A stretch of 10,043 nt of DNA from Nitrososphaerales archaeon (GTDB taxonomy: Archaea > Thermoproteota > Nitrososphaeria > Nitrososphaerales > Nitrososphaeraceae): assembly GCA_029237515.1 (NCBI GenBank), contig JARBAV010000132.1, forward strand, positions 1 to 10,043. The letters are read 5' to 3'. This document shows, in pieces, positions 1-6,844 of the stretch. Both the position numbers and the translations under genes were made by a program. Within the stretch, counting starts at the first letter, position 1; the number at the start of each line of letters is the position of its first letter. The notes under the pieces are model-generated. The model was given only the letters and a program-made list of their open reading frames with translations. It did not search any database and had not been told where the DNA came from.

Positions 1-94
1 CGCCTATGGAGATTGTAACATTTACGTTAGTTCCCGGGTCAGCAGAAGGGCTTACTATTGCTTCCTTTCCCAAATCACTGTGCTCGATGGACAC
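1..94 (-). CDS. Unidentified protein, N-terminal fragment (runs off left edge)
   Basis: A reading frame on the minus strand is open from a GTG at 94-92 to the window edge, 31 complete codons. The peptide begins MSIEHSDLGKEAIVSPSADP and continues with alternating Val/Asn/Thr/Ile residues. The start is favoured by a strong purine-rich ribosome-binding site (GAGGTGA) six bases ahead and by an in-frame TGA nine bases before the GTG. A TATA-like element lies further upstream. No signal peptide or membrane segment is visible in the short piece. The Ser-Pro, Pro-Gly and Val-Asn-Val-Thr pattern faintly recalls the first strand of an Ig-like beta sandwich, but that is not enough to name it. It is transcribed divergently from aspS. 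It could still be a chance frame. Confidence 0.5.
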   Translation of the reverse strand, partial: MSIEHSDLGKEAIVSPSADPGTNVNVTISIG

Positions 95-100
95 TAGAAT

Positions 101-107
101 TCACCTC
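101..107 (-). promoter_or_regulatory. Shine-Dalgarno site for the left-edge gene
   Basis: The minus strand reads GAGGTGA here, six bases ahead of the GTG at 94. This is close to the ideal archaeal anti-16S match and is the main reason for choosing that start. Confidence 0.5.
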
Positions 108-122
108 AGCTTCCAGATATTG

Positions 123-135
123 AGTATAAATATAT
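123..135. promoter_or_regulatory. TATA-like element, probably for the left-edge gene
   Basis: The AT-only run TATAAATATATAT is nearly symmetrical and could be read in either direction. On the minus strand its centre is about 35 bases ahead of the GTG at 94, which would give a short leader containing the ribosome-binding site. On the plus strand it would start a transcript near 155-160, with a leader of about 105 bases before aspS. No experimental start site is visible from sequence. Confidence 0.4.
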
Positions 136-232
136 ATGCGTATTTCTAAATTTTCTTGTTAGCCTCTTTTTATTGTGAAGTGAGGTAAACCATACATGCT
201 GAATAGACCTAACGTGAAAAGATAAATTAAAC

Positions 233-241
233 TTATTAATA
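233..241 (+). promoter_or_regulatory. TATA-like box for leaderless aspS operon transcript
   Basis: TTATTAATA is centred about 28 bases ahead of the TTG at 265, the distance expected between an archaeal TATA box and a transcription start at or just before the start codon. The preceding bases are A-rich. No ribosome-binding site lies directly ahead of the TTG, which fits a leaderless message. Confidence 0.45.
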
Positions 242-264
242 CAAGCTTAACCATCGTCAAGGTT

Positions 265-1614
265 TTGAAATTGAGCGAATTGTTGCATGAACAAGAACTA
301 GGTGATTGGAGAAGAACCCATTACTCTAAGGAGATTCTTCCTACTTTGAATGACATACAGATCACGGTAATGGGATGGGTTTCTAGCACAAGGAGTCACG
401 GAAATATTCAATTTGTTATAATAAGAGACAGACTAGGTGAAATACAAGTAACTGCTAAACGGGGCGAATGTTCGGACAAGGTTCTCGATGAACTCTCACG
501 TATAAAAGATCACACGTCCTTGGGAGTCAGAGGCAAAGTTCGAGTACAAACTAAATCGCCCAATGGAATAGAGGTTATTCCCATTGAGGTAAGAATATTC
601 TCGTTGGCTAAGCAAGCAGCACCATTTAATATCCAGGCAAATAAGTCAACGGTAGGTATCGATACACGACTAGATCTTAGAGCAATAGATTTAAGGCGAA
701 ATTTTCTACGAAGCGCGTTTGGAATTCGCCATACTACACTTTGTTCAATTAGAGAGTTCCTTGATGCGAAAGGCTTTATTGAAGTAAGCACACCAAAAAT
801 GATCGCAACAGCTACCGAAGGGGGAGCTGCCTTGTTTCCAATTTTTTACTACAATAAGGAGGCATACTTGGCACAAAGTCCCCAATTGTATAAGGAACAG
901 CTCACGATGGCATTTGAGAATGTCTACGAGATTGGACCTATTTTTAGGGCAGAACCTTCAAGAACAAAAAGACACTTATCAGAAGCAACCTCTATCGATG
1001 TTGAACAGGCATTCGCAGATTACAATGACCTTATGAATTTATTAGAGGCAATGATAAAACATATTATTAACTCGATAAATGACAGGCATCGGGTTGATTT
1101 GCAAAGTATGCATGGTACTTTACCAAAGATCAAGACACCTTTCCCAAGATACAGGTACGATGAGATTATCGACAAACTTCAAGCAAAGGGAGAACATATC
1201 AGATGGGGTGACGATATCAATCCTCAGATTATGAAGGGACTTTCAAATGAAGTCTTCAACAGCGATACTTTTTACTATATAGTAGACTGGCCCACTGTTA
1301 TAAAACCATTCTATGTAAAGCCAACCTCCAGATCTGACAGGTTTTGTGAATCTTTTGATCTAATGTTCGGGTCTCTTGAAATCTCATCTGGTAGTACCAG
1401 GATAAATAGGAAAGAGTTTCTTTTAGGAAATATGAAAAAACAAGGTCTAAACACGGAATCGTTTGATTACCATCTTAGGGTTTTTGATTATGGTGTACCA
1501 CCCCATGCAGGTTTTGGAGTAGGCTTGGAAAGACTCATGATGGTACTCCTGAATATCGAGAATATTCGAGATGCTACATTCTATCCAAGAGATATTGATC
1601 GCCTAACCCCGTGA
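265..1614 (+). CDS. aspS: Aspartyl-tRNA synthetase, archaeal type, probably non-discriminating (AspRS/Asp-tRNA(Asn))
   Basis: This class IIb synthetase attaches Asp to tRNA(Asp) and, if non-discriminating, also to tRNA(Asn) in the cytoplasm. The N-terminal OB-fold anticodon-binding domain spans about residues 17-115 (GWV at 37-39, IRDRLGEIQ at 53-61). The catalytic core follows, with motif 1 around 149-179, motif 2 around 227-248 (FRAE, then RHLSEATSIDVE) and motif 3 around 416-442 (GFGVGLERL, then FYPRD). At 449 residues it matches the archaeal/eukaryotic type, not the longer bacterial enzyme with its insert domain. From remembered alignment to the Thermococcus enzyme, Trp26 is Ser40 here and Lys85 is Pro99; Pro at the latter site marks non-discriminating enzymes. 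The downstream gatCAB genes support this. The start is a TTG with an in-frame stop at 223-225. Other in-frame TTG codons (271, 280, 283) are possible, but a TATA box is well placed for 265. Confidence 0.96.
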   Translation: MKLSELLHEQELGDWRRTHYSKEILPTLNDIQITVMGWVSSTRSHGNIQFVIIRDRLGEIQVTAKRGECSDKVLDELSRIKDHTSLGVRGKVRVQTKSPNGIEVIPIEVRIFSLAKQAAPFNIQANKSTVGIDTRLDLRAIDLRRNFLRSAFGIRHTTLCSIREFLDAKGFIEVSTPKMIATATEGGAALFPIFYYNKEAYLAQSPQLYKEQLTMAFENVYEIGPIFRAEPSRTKRHLSEATSIDVEQAFADYNDLMNLLEAMIKHIINSINDRHRVDLQSMHGTLPKIKTPFPRYRYDEIIDKLQAKGEHIRWGDDINPQIMKGLSNEVFNSDTFYYIVDWPTVIKPFYVKPTSRSDRFCESFDLMFGSLEISSGSTRINRKEFLLGNMKKQGLNTESFDYHLRVFDYGVPPHAGFGVGLERLMMVLLNIENIRDATFYPRDIDRLTP

Positions 1615-1635
1615 GCGAGGAGAATTAGATCGAAA

Positions 1636-1917
1636 ATGGTTTCAAAGGATGAGCTAAAGCATTTGGGCTGGCTTGCGAGATTAGATCTTTCAGAGGAAGA
1701 GCTATTAAAATACGAATCTCAGATTGATCGAATTATTCAACAGTTCGACATCCTAGATCGCCTAACATTAGATACTCTGGAACCTACTCACCAAACGAAG
1801 TCGGTTCGCAACTTACGTATCGATGAAGCAAAGAATTTCGGCGAGAATGTCCTTCCCAAAACCAGAAATAGAAAGGATGGATATTTGAAGGGCCCTAAGA
1901 GTGATGTGAAACAATGA
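1636..1917 (+). CDS. gatC: Asp/Glu-tRNA amidotransferase subunit C (GatC)
   Basis: GatC is the small linker subunit that wraps around GatA and GatB and stabilises the amidotransferase converting Asp-tRNA(Asn) (and in some organisms Glu-tRNA(Gln)) to the amide form. The 93-residue length is typical. The family signature is clear: LARLDLSEEEL at about 13-23, a helical region with LDRLTLDTLEP at 40-50 (the usual L..vDt..v.P pattern), and a short C-terminal tail with DGYLKGPK at 81-88. The gene begins 21 bases after the aspS stop. A GAGGAG ribosome-binding sequence at 1617-1622 lies 13 bases ahead of the ATG, rather far, but no closer start is available. Its TGA overlaps the gatA ATG as ATGA, so the two are almost certainly translated together. 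Confidence 0.95.
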   Translation: MVSKDELKHLGWLARLDLSEEELLKYESQIDRIIQQFDILDRLTLDTLEPTHQTKSVRNLRIDEAKNFGENVLPKTRNRKDGYLKGPKSDVKQ

Positions 1918-3359
1918 GTAGATTATGTGATCTCTCGCTCGATGAAGTAACAGACGGTATAAGAAATCAGCAATTTTCTGCTGAAGATTATGTATCCCAT
2001 ATTCTGGAACGTATAACAAGACTGGATGCAGATATCAAGGCCTTTGTGAGCGTGAATACTGATCACGCTGTAGAATCTGCAAGGAGAATAGATAGCAAGA
2101 TCCGTAGGGGAGAGAAGGTTGGTTATTTGGCAGGTATCACAGTGGGGATAAAGGACAACATAAGCACCAAAGGATTGAGAACGACATGTGCATCAAGGGT
2201 TTTAGCGGATTACATCCCACCCTATGACGCGACAGTAATTCGAAAATTGAAAGAATCTGATGCAATAGTTATCGGAAAATTGAATTTAGATGAATTTGCA
2301 ATGGGTTCAACAACAGAGTTCAGTAATTTCGGACCAACAAGAAATCCGTGGAATCTAGACTATGTCGCTGGTGGGTCATCGGGAGGTAGCGCGGCTGCTG
2401 TTGCAGCGGCCGAATGCACGGCATCATTAGGTTCAGATACTGGTGGTTCAGTTAGATGTCCTGCAAGTTTTTGTTCAGTAGTAGGCTTCAAGCCCACATA
2501 TGGTTCGGTTAGTAGGTATGGCTTAATAGCCTATTCAAATAGCCTGGAGCAAATTGCTCCAATTGCGCGAACGGTATCTGGTGTTGTCAGATTGATGAAC
2601 GTAATTTCAGGAGTAGATCCTAATGATGATACCACACGCACGGTAGCTTCACCCTATTCTGTTGAATCAAATAGAAATCATCATCGAATAGCATTACTAA
2701 ATAATTTGACCGTCAATGCTCAACCTGAAGTTTCCAAATGTATCTATTCTGCGATGGATACACTCTCTTCAGCAGGATGCATTTGCGAGGAAATAACTTT
2801 AGACTCTTTGGAATTTGCTCTTGCTTCATACTATGTTATAGCTATGGCTGAAGCGAGCAGTAATCTCGCTCGGTACGACAATATTCGCTACGGATTCGAT
2901 TTGGATCCTGAAGGGTATGAATGGAATTCATACTTTGCTAAAGTAAGAAGTAATTTTGGCGAAGAAGTCAAAAGACGAATTATCGTTGGCACATACGTTC
3001 TCTCTTCAGGGTACTATGGACGATATTATCTTAAGGCTCAAAAAGTAAGAGCCTTGTTAAGAAGAGAATTTAAGTCATTGTATTCCAAATACGATGTTAT
3101 AATCGCCCCTACTATGCCTATACTACCCTTTAAAATTGGTGAAAAAATAGGTGACCCCATTAAGATTTATTACATGGATATTGACACCGTTATTTCCAAT
3201 CTCACAGGAATGCCTGCAATTTCGATCCCTGCCGGATTCAGCAATGGTCTCCCAATAGGTCTCCAAATTATGTCAGATGATTTTCAAGAACAGAGGATTT
3301 TTGACGTAGCTTTACTATTTGAAAGAACAACTAAAATTCAGGTGAGATCTCCGTTATGA
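1914..3359 (+). CDS. gatA: Asp/Glu-tRNA amidotransferase subunit A (GatA), amidase
   Basis: GatA hydrolyses glutamine (or asparagine) to release ammonia, which passes to GatB for transamidation of misacylated tRNA. It belongs to the amidase-signature family. The Ser-cisSer-Lys triad is intact: Lys80 in VGIKDN, Ser155 in GGSSGGSAAAVAA and nucleophile Ser179 in DTGGSVRCP. The 24-residue spacing between the two serines equals that in other family members. The 481-residue length is normal, and the C-terminal stretch with TGMPAISIPAGF and GLPIGLQIM is the usual family ending. The ATG overlaps the gatC stop and the TGA overlaps the gatB start. Whether the enzyme acts on Asp-tRNA(Asn) only cannot be read from the sequence; archaea normally use GatDE for Gln-tRNA, so Asn-tRNA synthesis is the likely job. 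Confidence 0.97.
   Translation: MSRLCDLSLDEVTDGIRNQQFSAEDYVSHILERITRLDADIKAFVSVNTDHAVESARRIDSKIRRGEKVGYLAGITVGIKDNISTKGLRTTCASRVLADYIPPYDATVIRKLKESDAIVIGKLNLDEFAMGSTTEFSNFGPTRNPWNLDYVAGGSSGGSAAAVAAAECTASLGSDTGGSVRCPASFCSVVGFKPTYGSVSRYGLIAYSNSLEQIAPIARTVSGVVRLMNVISGVDPNDDTTRTVASPYSVESNRNHHRIALLNNLTVNAQPEVSKCIYSAMDTLSSAGCICEEITLDSLEFALASYYVIAMAEASSNLARYDNIRYGFDLDPEGYEWNSYFAKVRSNFGEEVKRRIIVGTYVLSSGYYGRYYLKAQKVRALLRREFKSLYSKYDVIIAPTMPILPFKIGEKIGDPIKIYYMDIDTVISNLTGMPAISIPAGFSNGLPIGLQIMSDDFQEQRIFDVALLFERTTKIQVRSPL
3340..3346 (+). promoter_or_regulatory. Ribosome-binding site for gatB inside gatA
   Basis: AGGTGAG lies nine bases ahead of the gatB ATG, within the last codons of gatA. It supports the overlapping ATGA start and suggests gatB can be loaded directly as well as by coupling. 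Confidence 0.55.
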
Positions 3360-4789
3360 TATCTAATTACGGTACCAAAATTGGACTGGAAATCCATTGC
3401 CAGCTTACTGGTTTGAAAAGTAAGCTATTCTGTTCATGCCATTGCAACTATCGTGAATACAGCCCCAACGAGAATATCTGTCCGACGTGTACCGGGCTTC
3501 CGGGCACCTTGCCTCTTCTGAATCAGACAGCAATAGAAAAAGCTGCAATGGTTTGTATGGCTATGAATTGTACTATTCCAAATAATATACTATTCTACAG
3601 AAAGAATTATTTCTATCTGGATCTGCCTAAGAATTTCCAGCTTACCCAATATAACGCCCATGGAATTAGTAGCATTGGTGTAGATGGATTTTTGGGATAT
3701 GGACAAGGAGAGGCCAGAATACGTAGAGTTCAACTCGAAGAGGATCCTGGCAGATTATCATATGTGAAAGGAAGTTCAGGTTCACTTATTGACTACAATC
3801 GGGCTGGAGTACCCCTCGTGGAAATTGTGACGGAGCCAGATTTTCACGATCCAAAGGATGTTAGATTATTTCTGAATAAATTGGCATCGATAGTTGAGCA
3901 CCTGGAAGTTTGCGATACGAGCCTTGAAGGGGCAGTTAGATGCGACGCGAATATTTCTATTGGCGATTCAAGAAGAGTTGAAATAAAAAATGTTTCTTCT
4001 TTTGGAGACGTAGAAAAGGCTCTCAAATTTGAAATGACTAGACAAAAAGCTATGCTTAATTATGAGATGGAAATCAGAGGTGAAACTAGACATTGGGATG
4101 AACAAAGAAAGATAACCAAGCAGTCAAGGACCAAGGAAGAGGAACAAGACTACAGATACTTCCACGAGCCAGATATTCCATCAATTCAGATCGATGAAGA
4201 TTATTTAAAAGAATTGCACTCAAAAATGCCTGAACTTCCAGATGAAAGGAAAGAACGGTTCATCAATTACTATAAACTCACAGAGCACGTCTCCAAAGTA
4301 TTAATAGAACACAAAGATCTCGCAGATTACTTTGAGGAGTCGGCCAAGATCTATTTTGCACCCAAAGAAATCTCAAGTATCATCGTGACTGACCTGATGA
4401 GCTTTGCGGATGACAATTCTAAGAAACTTGGATCTACAATAAGGAACATAAAGATGTCACCCAAACAATTAGCTGAAATTGCCCGAATGATAAAGGAAGG
4501 AATCGTTAATAGAAAAACTGCCAAGCAACTCTTGTACGAAGCTGTAGTATCAGGCAAACTAATCACTTCAAGTGAAAATGAAGCAAATTTTAGAAAGATT
4601 GATGATGAGGGCCTAATATTGCGATCTATCGAAAATGTCTTTGAAACAGAGTCACTCGCAGTGCTCGATGCAAAGAAAAATCCTAATGTATCCAACTATC
4701 TGCTCGGAAAGGTGATGGAACTCACTAAAGGCAGAGTCGACCCAGGACGCGCGTTAAGCCTGATTAATAAAAAGCTGTTGGAACACTAA
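3356..4789 (+). CDS. gatB: Asp/Glu-tRNA amidotransferase subunit B (GatB)
   Basis: GatB binds the misacylated tRNA, activates the carboxylate with ATP and receives ammonia from GatA. The N-terminal cradle domain has GLEIHCQL at 10-17 and a likely structural zinc site from the cysteine cluster C26/C28/C30 plus C42/C45. It also shows LEEDPGRLSY at 127-136, DYNRAGVPLVEIVTEPD at 146-162 and EIKNVSSF at 209-216. KEEEQDYRYFHEPDIP at 260-275 is the family's RKEE.DYRYFPEPD block, with His in place of the usual first Pro. The C-terminal helical and YqeY-like tRNA-binding domain runs from about 330 to 477, ending with GKVMELTKGRVDPGRALSLI. The 477-residue length is standard and nothing is missing. It is the last gene of the operon and converges on the NAC gene 35 bases away. 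GatE, the related archaeal GatDE subunit, is excluded by the lack of its inserted AspRS-like domain. Confidence 0.97.
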   Translation: MISNYGTKIGLEIHCQLTGLKSKLFCSCHCNYREYSPNENICPTCTGLPGTLPLLNQTAIEKAAMVCMAMNCTIPNNILFYRKNYFYLDLPKNFQLTQYNAHGISSIGVDGFLGYGQGEARIRRVQLEEDPGRLSYVKGSSGSLIDYNRAGVPLVEIVTEPDFHDPKDVRLFLNKLASIVEHLEVCDTSLEGAVRCDANISIGDSRRVEIKNVSSFGDVEKALKFEMTRQKAMLNYEMEIRGETRHWDEQRKITKQSRTKEEEQDYRYFHEPDIPSIQIDEDYLKELHSKMPELPDERKERFINYYKLTEHVSKVLIEHKDLADYFEESAKIYFAPKEISSIIVTDLMSFADDNSKKLGSTIRNIKMSPKQLAEIARMIKEGIVNRKTAKQLLYEAVVSGKLITSSENEANFRKIDDEGLILRSIENVFETESLAVLDAKKNPNVSNYLLGKVMELTKGRVDPGRALSLINKKLLEH

Positions 4790-4824
4790 GAGGCACTGAG
4801 AAAATTATCAAGCCCAGCTTATCG

Positions 4825-5163
4825 TCAGGTCGTCAGATTAATTATTGCTTGAGCCAGATCGCCCTTTGAATCGGTAAGTGCTTGGATAGCTCTATCCTTA
4901 CTTACGCTCGCTTGCTGCATTACCAACACAACATCCTCCTCTCTGATTGAGGGAACTTCTCTTTCTCTTTCTTCTATATCTGTTGCAACTACCTGAAATA
5001 TGGTACTATCTTTTCCCTTCATTTCAACTACTTGCGGTTTAATAAGATAAAGTTCTTTAGTTTCTGTTCGAATAACGACCTCTTCAATCTCACCCATTTC
5101 TTTCATCTCTAACCCCATCTTGTCTAACATGCGTCGCATTTCGCGGTTACCGCCTCGCATCAT
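4825..5163 (-). CDS. Archaeal nascent polypeptide-associated complex protein (NAC)
   Basis: NAC binds near the ribosome exit tunnel and shields emerging polypeptides; the archaeal protein works as a homodimer. The 112-residue protein has the archaeal layout. A basic, Met-rich N-terminus (RGGNREMRRMLDKMG, 3-17) probably contacts the ribosome. A NAC beta-domain follows at about 22-62 (EEVVIRTETKELYLIKP, then STIFQVVA). A C-terminal UBA domain lies at about 75-112 (EEDVVLVMQQASVSKDRAIQAL, with SKGDLAQAIINL). The gene overlaps the upstream PUA gene by an ATGA junction. A GAGGGAT ribosome-binding site at 5168-5174 lies four bases ahead of the first ATG and seven ahead of a second ATG (5160), so translation may begin at either. 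The pairing with an RNA-binding PUA protein fits a translation-associated unit. Confidence 0.93.
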   Translation of the reverse strand: MMRGGNREMRRMLDKMGLEMKEMGEIEEVVIRTETKELYLIKPQVVEMKGKDSTIFQVVATDIEEREREVPSIREEDVVLVMQQASVSKDRAIQALTDSKGDLAQAIINLTT

Positions 5164-5633
5164 ACAAATCCCTCTGTACTTGCTCCGCTTTTTATTCCTT
5201 GTCTAATCCTTACTGCAACCCCGGCATCAAACCCTTTCATCATATCCGACGCAAGTCTTGCACGTCCTACAGCCAAAACATTTTCGTTATCATCAATAAC
5301 TGCAACATCTGAACCAACTCTTACATTGGATCCACACCATTTCACGTGTTTGCAAAATAGGGAGCGCCCTTCAATAACGAACGGAATAGCTTCCTGAGTG
5401 GGAATAACACAATTATTTTTGAATAGCGGGTTCTTCAACAGTATTTCAGCGCCAGAAAGTGTTAACGCTATTCCGCCGTCTGTTCTTAAAGTCCCAGCCA
5501 GTTGATCGTCAAAACTAAAGCTCTTAATGCGTCCAGTCCTTCTTGAATAGCTAAAAGTAGTCGATTTTGGGAGGGTAAAATATATGCCGAATAACGCGTT
5601 CAGATGATGGCGAATTTTCTCTTGAGGGTCCAC
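5160..5633 (-). CDS. PUA-domain RNA-binding protein, related to the C-terminal part of archaeosine tRNA-guanine transglycosylase
   Basis: This 157-residue protein matches the C-terminal accessory region of archaeal tRNA-guanine transglycosylase, without the catalytic barrel. A C2-like segment spans about 22-70, where TFSYSRRTGRIKSF and GTLRTDGGIALTLSGAEILL recall the TGT region after the catalytic domain. A PUA domain follows at about 83-148 (PFVIEGRSLFCKHVKWC, then GSDVAVIDDNENVLAVGRARL and GVAVRIRQG). PUA domains bind structured RNA, often tRNA acceptor stems or rRNA. The exact partner is unknown; it may be a free-standing RNA-binding factor or one half of a split modification enzyme. The GTG start at 5633 is supported by an in-frame TAG 15 bases upstream and an AT-rich promoter-like region at 5664-5678. 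Its stop overlaps the NAC start, so both are probably made from one message. Confidence 0.85.
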   Translation of the reverse strand: MDPQEKIRHHLNALFGIYFTLPKSTTFSYSRRTGRIKSFSFDDQLAGTLRTDGGIALTLSGAEILLKNPLFKNNCVIPTQEAIPFVIEGRSLFCKHVKWCGSNVRVGSDVAVIDDNENVLAVGRARLASDMMKGFDAGVAVRIRQGIKSGASTEGFV

Positions 5634-5663
5634 AGAAATAGCAGCCTATAGCACTCCAGCTGA

Positions 5664-5678
5664 AATATTTGAATAAAT
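5664..5678 (-). promoter_or_regulatory. TATA-like region for the PUA-NAC unit
   Basis: On the minus strand this reads TTTATTCAAATATTT. It contains two possible TATA boxes placed so that transcription would begin about 5641-5649, giving a leader of roughly 8-16 bases before the GTG at 5633. No clear ribosome-binding site lies in that short leader. Confidence 0.4.
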
Positions 5679-5698
5679 ACGTTTTTAATTAAATGATC

Positions 5699-5724
5699 TA
5701 TATAGGAAAAAATACAAATATATA
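5699..5724 (+). promoter_or_regulatory. Two TATA-like boxes for the AbrB-PhoU gene
   Basis: CTATATA at 5699-5705 is centred about 25 bases ahead of the TTG at 5726. A second box, AAATATATA at 5716-5724, is centred about 27 bases ahead of the GTG at 5747. Each box is correctly placed for a leaderless transcript beginning at a different in-frame start codon, so the sequence alone does not decide the start. The 92-base gap is shared with the divergent PUA-NAC promoter. Confidence 0.45.
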
Positions 5725-5725
5725 G

Positions 5726-6817
5726 TTGACTCAACTAGTTTTTGCGGTGGCATCGGCAGAAAATAGGCAATCCACTGATCAAAGGGAAGAGACCAGAAAG
5801 ATACAGTACACAGGAGGGTCCTCTTTTATCGTTTCTTTACCTAAGAGATGGATTCAGGAGTTGGGACTCAAACAGGGAGATCACGTCTTGATTTCGAGAC
5901 AGGGAAACTCGTTCTTGCAGATCTCCCCTGCCTCGCGTAGATCAATTAAGGAACAGAGGGAAGCCACTATAGAAGTACTAATGGAGAATAATCCATACTA
6001 TCTTGCTAGGAAATTGGTTTCTCTTTATTTCCTTGGCTACCACATGATTCACATTTTTCCAAAAGAAAACAACAGATTAACTAGTGACCAACGAGAAGTA
6101 ATAAAGGATCTAGTACGACGACTTTTGATGGGAACAGAGATTATTGCAGACTCAGCTAGTGGAATGACATTGCAAGTTCTAATTAATTTGCTGGATTTAT
6201 CAGTTGACGCAGCTTTTAAGAGAATGATACTTATTGCCAAGTCGATGCACGCTGACGTCATGCTCTCAATGAAGGAGAACAATATAGAATTAGCTAAAGA
6301 AGTACTAAAGTCAGATGATGAGGTTGACCGATTTAGCTTTTACATAGTTAGGCAGCTAAATATTGCAATTAAGAACGAGTATCTACTAAGCGAAATTGGT
6401 CTCCAAGACTCTAGGAGCTGCTTAGGATATAGACTAATTACCAAATTTGCAGAAAGGATAGCAGATCATGCTGTGTTGATAGCTAAAGAGCTAATAGATT
6501 CTAAGCGACCGGTTAATCAAGATATCGTGAAAAGGATTACTACAATGAGCAATTTCGCTTTGGCTGTATTGGATGAAGCCTGTTTGTCTATGTTTAAACA
6601 GGATTATAATTCAGCTGACAAAGCAATCGAGAAGGCTCGTGAAATAGATTATTTAGAAAAGTCAATCATGAATGGTTTAAGTAATCTGAGAAACATGAAT
6701 GATATCTATCGAATTAAAATAATAACTGAAAACCTTCGACGAGTTGCAGAATACTCGAGCGACATTGCAGAAATTGTACTCAACATGACAGTCCAGCAAA
6801 CTTTAAAGAAAGGTTAA
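5726..6817 (+). CDS. AbrB/PhoU-domain regulator, probable phosphate-uptake regulator
   Basis: The protein joins an N-terminal SpoVT/AbrB-type swapped-hairpin domain to a PhoU-like helical region, an arrangement common in archaea. The AbrB part is at about 24-68 (RKIQYTGGSSFIVSLPKRW, then LKQGDHVLIS). Two PhoU helical bundles span about 120-355; SDDEVDR at 197-203, ERIADHA at 243-249 and AEYSSDIAEIV at 341-351 are typical acidic metal-binding PhoU helices. PhoU proteins regulate Pst phosphate transport and related signalling; the AbrB domain may bind DNA or mediate oligomerisation. No Pst or other phosphate transport genes lie nearby, so the target is unproven. The start is TTG at 5726, or GTG at 5747, which would remove seven residues and suits a family that normally has few residues before the AbrB domain. 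It is followed 27 bases later by aMBF1. Confidence 0.88.
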   Translation: MTQLVFAVASAENRQSTDQREETRKIQYTGGSSFIVSLPKRWIQELGLKQGDHVLISRQGNSFLQISPASRRSIKEQREATIEVLMENNPYYLARKLVSLYFLGYHMIHIFPKENNRLTSDQREVIKDLVRRLLMGTEIIADSASGMTLQVLINLLDLSVDAAFKRMILIAKSMHADVMLSMKENNIELAKEVLKSDDEVDRFSFYIVRQLNIAIKNEYLLSEIGLQDSRSCLGYRLITKFAERIADHAVLIAKELIDSKRPVNQDIVKRITTMSNFALAVLDEACLSMFKQDYNSADKAIEKAREIDYLEKSIMNGLSNLRNMNDIYRIKIITENLRRVAEYSSDIAEIVLNMTVQQTLKKG

Positions 6818-6844
6818 ACGGGATTATCTACGGGGCTACTAAAC

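Noticed and set aside
510..791. Minus-strand open frame of 93 codons inside aspS
   Set aside because: It is antisense to a strongly conserved synthetase region, has no ribosome-binding site and no recognisable domain; it is a shadow of aspS.
4351..4695. Minus-strand open frame of 114 codons inside gatB
   Set aside because: It lies opposite the conserved helical/YqeY part of gatB and its Ser/Leu/Ile-rich translation is typical of an antisense shadow.
3356..4789. gatE instead of gatB
   Set aside because: The length and domain order are those of GatB; the inserted AspRS-like domain that marks archaeal GatE is absent, and it is adjacent to gatA and gatC.
4808..4822. Small inverted repeat AAGC-CCA-GCTT between gatB and NAC as a hairpin terminator
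   Set aside because: The stem is only four base pairs and the following T-run is short on either strand; it is not strong enough to call.
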